From Oscillospiraceae bacterium (GTDB lineage: Bacteria > Bacillota > Clostridia > Oscillospirales > Oscillospiraceae), in assembly GCA_017558545.1 (NCBI GenBank), contig JAFYUG010000039.1, positions 1 through 5,095 of the forward strand: DNA of 5,095 bases, in the 5' to 3' direction. How positions within the stretch are numbered: the first letter of the stretch is position 1; each line of letters begins with the position of its first letter. The notes below the pieces were generated by a model. The model saw only the letters and a program-made list of their open reading frames with translations. It was not told where the DNA came from and searched no databases. Shown one piece after another: positions 2,274-5,095 of this stretch. Made by a program: the position numbers and the translations under genes.

Positions 2274-5095
2274 GCAGAGGGCGACGCCATCACCGTGCTC
2301 TATACCAACGACGTACACACCTACATTGACGGCGACCTGACCTATTCCAAGCTGGCCGCCCTCAAGGACAGTTACGAGGACGTCCTCCTCGTTGACGCAG
2401 GCGACCATATTCAGGGCACCGCCTACGGCAGCATGGACAAGGGCAAAACCATCGTAGACCTTATGAACGCCGCCGGCTATGACGCCGCAACTCTGGGCAA
2501 CCATGAGTTCGACTATGGCATGGAAGGCCGCATCAAGGTCACAGACGAATGGGCAAAGTATCCCTACCTCTCCTGCAACTTCTATCACGAAGTTGACGGT
2601 GAACCCCATGAAAGTGTTCTTCCCGCCTATCAGGTATTTGAAGTTGGCGGCAAGAAGATAGCCTTCATCGGCATCACCACTCCCGAAACCTTCACCAAGT
2701 CCACTCCCGCATACTTCCAGGATGCCGAAGGTAACTACATTTACGGCATCGCCGGCGGCGAGGACGGCAAGGCCCTCTACACCGCAGTGCAGACCGCCAT
2801 TGACAGCGCTTCCCAGAAGGCTGACATAGTCATCGCTCTGGCTCACCTTGGCGATGATCCCGCATCCCAGCCCTGGACCAGCGAGGAAGTTATTGCCAAT
2901 ACCAAGGGTCTCGATGCTTTCATCGACGGCCACAGCCACTCCACCATTCCCGGCAAGGCCGTTAAGGACGCTGCCGGCAACGAAGTATGGCTCACCCAGA
3001 CCGGCGAATATCTGGGCGCCGTTGGCAAGCTGACCATTTCCGCAGACGGCAAGATCTCCTCCGAGCTTCTTGACATCGAAAAGATCAGCCTTGAGCCCGA
3101 TGCCGAAGTTAAGGCCATCGAGGACGCATGGATCACCGAAATCGACACCAAGCTGGGCGAGGTTATCGGCTCCATCGACGATACTCTTGATAACTATGAT
3201 GCTGAGGGCAAGCGCCTTGTCCGCTCTCAGGAAACCAACACCGGCGACTTCGCCGCTGATGCTCTCTACTATCTCTTCGAGAACATGGGTCTTGACGTTG
3301 ACGTTGCCATCATGAACGGCGGCGGCGTTCGCAACAAGGCCATCACCGGCGACATCACCTATAAGACCTGCAAGGAAATCCACACCTTCGGCAACGTTGC
3401 CTGCCTCCAGACCATCACCGGTCAGCAGCTTCTGGACGCTCTTGAGTGGGGCGCCCGCGACGTTGGCACCGCTGAGTGCGGCGGCTTCCTCCATGTTGCA
3501 GGTATCACCTACACCGTTGACACCTCCATCCCCTCCACCGTTCAGAAGGACGACAAGGGCGTTTGGACCGGCGCTCCCACCGGCCTTTACAGAGTTCGCG
3601 ACGTTATGATCAAGCAGGACGGCGAGTATGTTCCTCTGGATCTCAAGGCTGAGTATAACCTGGCCGGCTATAACTACACCCTCCGCGACCTTGGCGACGG
3701 CTTCGCCATGTTCGACGGCGCAGTTAACGTTCTTGACTACGTCATGGAAGATTACATGGTTCTGGCTAACTTCGTTAAATCCTTCGAAGGCGGCAAGGTA
3801 ACCGGTTATGCCGAGCCTCAGGGCCGCATCACCATTCTCCAGCCCAAGGAAATCGCAGCCACCGTATTCTACACCAACGATATCCACACCTACATCGACG
3901 GCGATCTTCGTTACAGCGAGCTTGCCGGTCTGAGAGCTTCCATGGCAAACTCCCTCCTCGTTGACGCAGGCGACCATATTCAGGGTACCGCCTTCGGCAG
4001 CATGGACAAGGGCAAGACCATCATCGAGCTGATGAATGCAGCAGGCTATGACCTGGCAACTCTGGGTAACCACGAGTTCGACTACGGCATGGAAGGCCGC
4101 ATCAAGGTTACCGACGAATGGGCTGCCTTCCCCTATGTAAGCGCAAACTTCTACCATGAGAAGGACGGCGTTCCCGGCGAAACCGTTCTGGACGCATACA
4201 AGGTATTCGAAGTTGGCGGCAAGAAGATTGCCTTCATCGGTATCACCACTCCCGAATCCTTCACCAAGTCCACTCCCGCATACTTCCAGGACGGCAACGG
4301 CAACTATATCTACGGCATCGCAGGCGGCGAGGACGGCAAGGCTCTCTACGCAGCAGTGCAGAAGGCCATAGATGCAGCCTCCGCTGAGGCCGACATCGTT
4401 ATCGCTCTGGCTCACCTTGGCGATGACAAGGCTTCCCAGCCCTGGACCAGCGAAGAAGTTATTGCAAATACCAAGGGTCTCGATGCTTTCATCGACGGCC
4501 ACAGCCACTCCGCCATTGAAGGCAAGGCCGTTAAGGATGCTGCCGGCAATGACGTTCTCCTCACCCAGACCGGCGAATATCTGGGCAAGATCGGCAAGAT
4601 GACCATCTACGCCGACGGCACCATCGCCACCGAGCACCTCACCTCCAACAGCTACTATGTAACTCCCGATGCCGATGTTAAGGCCATTGAGGATGCATGG
4701 ATTACCGAAATCGACACCAAGCTGGGCGAAGTTATCGGCTCCATTGACGACACCTTCGACAACTACGACGAAAACGGCAACCGCCTCGTCCGCAAGCAGG
4801 AGACCAACACCGGCGACTTCTGCGCAGACGCTCTCTACTATCTCTTCGACAACATGGGTCTTGATGTTGACGTTGCCATCATGAACGGCGGCGGTATCCG
4901 CAACAAGGCCATCACCGGCGACATCACCTATAAGACCTGCAAGGAAATCCACACCTTCGGCAACGTTGCCTGCCTCCAGACCATCACCGGTCAGCAGCTC
5001 CTCGAGGCCCTTGAGTGGGGCGCCCTCGGAACCCCTGACGAGGAGATCGGCGGCTTCCTCCATGTCGCAGGCATCAAGTACACCGTTGACACCTC
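2196..5095 (+). CDS. Secreted tandem-duplicated 5'-nucleotidase / metallophosphoesterase (3' end beyond the window)
   Basis: The frame is open for 966 codons to the window edge. It encodes a Sec-exported protein of the UshA/5'-nucleotidase family, which hydrolyses extracellular nucleotides, sugar nucleotides or cyclic nucleotides to nucleosides and phosphate. After a signal peptide it holds two copies of the whole enzyme. Unit 1 has NDVH (38-41), AGDH (68-71), GNHEFD (101-106, with the catalytic His/Asp pair), LAHLGDD (215-221) and GHSH (245-248) in the metallophosphatase domain (about 31-290). The C-terminal nucleotidase domain follows (about 325-510), with NGGGVR (374-379) and the substrate-site-like segment YNLAGYNYTLRDLGDGF (487-503). 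Unit 2 repeats every catalytic motif 523 residues later and is cut off before the end of its C-terminal domain. B. subtilis YfkN also fuses two such modules, but those are divergent. The exact substrate, and any cell-wall anchor or SLH domain past the edge, are unknown. Confidence 0.93.
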   Translation, partial: MRKTQKLLAVVLVLAMVFSLAPAAFAAEGDAITVLYTNDVHTYIDGDLTYSKLAALKDSYEDVLLVDAGDHIQGTAYGSMDKGKTIVDLMNAAGYDAATLGNHEFDYGMEGRIKVTDEWAKYPYLSCNFYHEVDGEPHESVLPAYQVFEVGGKKIAFIGITTPETFTKSTPAYFQDAEGNYIYGIAGGEDGKALYTAVQTAIDSASQKADIVIALAHLGDDPASQPWTSEEVIANTKGLDAFIDGHSHSTIPGKAVKDAAGNEVWLTQTGEYLGAVGKLTISADGKISSELLDIEKISLEPDAEVKAIEDAWITEIDTKLGEVIGSIDDTLDNYDAEGKRLVRSQETNTGDFAADALYYLFENMGLDVDVAIMNGGGVRNKAITGDITYKTCKEIHTFGNVACLQTITGQQLLDALEWGARDVGTAECGGFLHVAGITYTVDTSIPSTVQKDDKGVWTGAPTGLYRVRDVMIKQDGEYVPLDLKAEYNLAGYNYTLRDLGDGFAMFDGAVNVLDYVMEDYMVLANFVKSFEGGKVTGYAEPQGRITILQPKEIAATVFYTNDIHTYIDGDLRYSELAGLRASMANSLLVDAGDHIQGTAFGSMDKGKTIIELMNAAGYDLATLGNHEFDYGMEGRIKVTDEWAAFPYVSANFYHEKDGVPGETVLDAYKVFEVGGKKIAFIGITTPESFTKSTPAYFQDGNGNYIYGIAGGEDGKALYAAVQKAIDAASAEADIVIALAHLGDDKASQPWTSEEVIANTKGLDAFIDGHSHSAIEGKAVKDAAGNDVLLTQTGEYLGKIGKMTIYADGTIATEHLTSNSYYVTPDADVKAIEDAWITEIDTKLGEVIGSIDDTFDNYDENGNRLVRKQETNTGDFCADALYYLFDNMGLDVDVAIMNGGGIRNKAITGDITYKTCKEIHTFGNVACLQTITGQQLLEALEWGALGTPDEEIGGFLHVAGIKYTVDT
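2292..3860 (+). repeat. Nucleotidase unit 1 (1569-bp intragenic repeat)
   Basis: This is the first of two in-frame units, residues 33-555. It includes the complete metallophosphatase and nucleotidase C-terminal domains plus a short linker ending in LQPKEIAA that leads straight into the second unit. All offsets checked, from the NDVH/NDIH motif to the final codons in the window, are exactly 1569 bp, so no insertion or deletion separates the aligned parts. Confidence 0.9.
3861..5095 (+). repeat. Nucleotidase unit 2 (truncated by the window edge)
   Basis: This is the second unit, residues 556-966 in the window. About 340 of 411 aligned residues match unit 1 by hand count. Catalytic motifs are intact: NDIH (561-564), AGDH (591-594), GNHEFD (624-629), LAHLGDD (738-744), GHSH (768-771) and NGGGIR (897-902). 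It has no signal peptide or start of its own, so it is part of the same polypeptide. The part matching residues 444-530 of unit 1 lies outside the window. Confidence 0.9.

Noticed and set aside
2072..2329. Plus-strand 85-codon frame overlapping the nucleotidase start
   Set aside because: It is out of frame with the signal peptide and nucleotidase and has no supporting RBS. The downstream half is a shadow of the real gene.
2843..3175. Minus-strand 110-codon frame, with similar ones at 4412-4606
   Set aside because: These are repeat-derived antisense shadows in both nucleotidase units; their similarity to each other only reflects the duplication.
2040..5063. Long minus-strand open frame as a real gene
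   Set aside because: It mirrors the codon register of a clear enzyme gene with RBS, signal peptide and catalytic motifs. Its product is low-complexity, and it persists only because the sense gene avoids TTA, CTA and TCA.

Overview
The window looks like chromosomal DNA from an anaerobic, endospore-forming member of the Clostridia, perhaps an Oscillospiraceae-type relative. The evidence is a dipicolinate synthase gene pair (dpaA-dpaB, also called spoVFA-spoVFB), strong GGAGG ribosome binding sites, G/C-ending codon preference and GC-rich intergenic hairpin repeats. The taxonomic assignment is inference; no rRNA or marker gene is present.

Layout. Positions 1-289 hold no gene. They contain a small hairpin (5-26) and three copies of a C-tract/hairpin/C-tract/G-tract repeat: one inverted (59-110) and two in direct tandem (141-212 and 216-287). 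Positions 290-1687 hold a two-gene leftward operon, dpaA then dpaB, separated by 3 nt and probably translationally coupled. It makes the two subunits of the enzyme that oxidises the DapA product to dipicolinic acid, the spore-core Ca2+ chelator. Positions 1688-2195 are a divergent intergenic region. It is dominated by a 271-bp element (1768-2038) bounded by perfect 26-bp inverted repeats and folding into two further arms, so it resembles a MITE or a structured repeat. It is followed by a possible promoter with an overlapping inverted repeat. From 2196 to the window edge runs a large rightward gene, cut off at 5095, for a secreted 5'-nucleotidase/metallophosphoesterase.

The most notable feature is that this secreted protein carries two copies of the whole UshA-type enzyme in tandem (523-residue period, no indels over the aligned part, about 82% identical by hand count). 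Both have intact metal-binding and catalytic motifs. A 1007-codon antisense open frame over this gene shares its codon register and is explained by the absence of TTA, CTA and TCA codons in the sense gene, so it is not annotated.

The two transcription units diverge from the same intergenic region. I see no sign of a functional link between spore dipicolinate synthesis and extracellular nucleotide hydrolysis.
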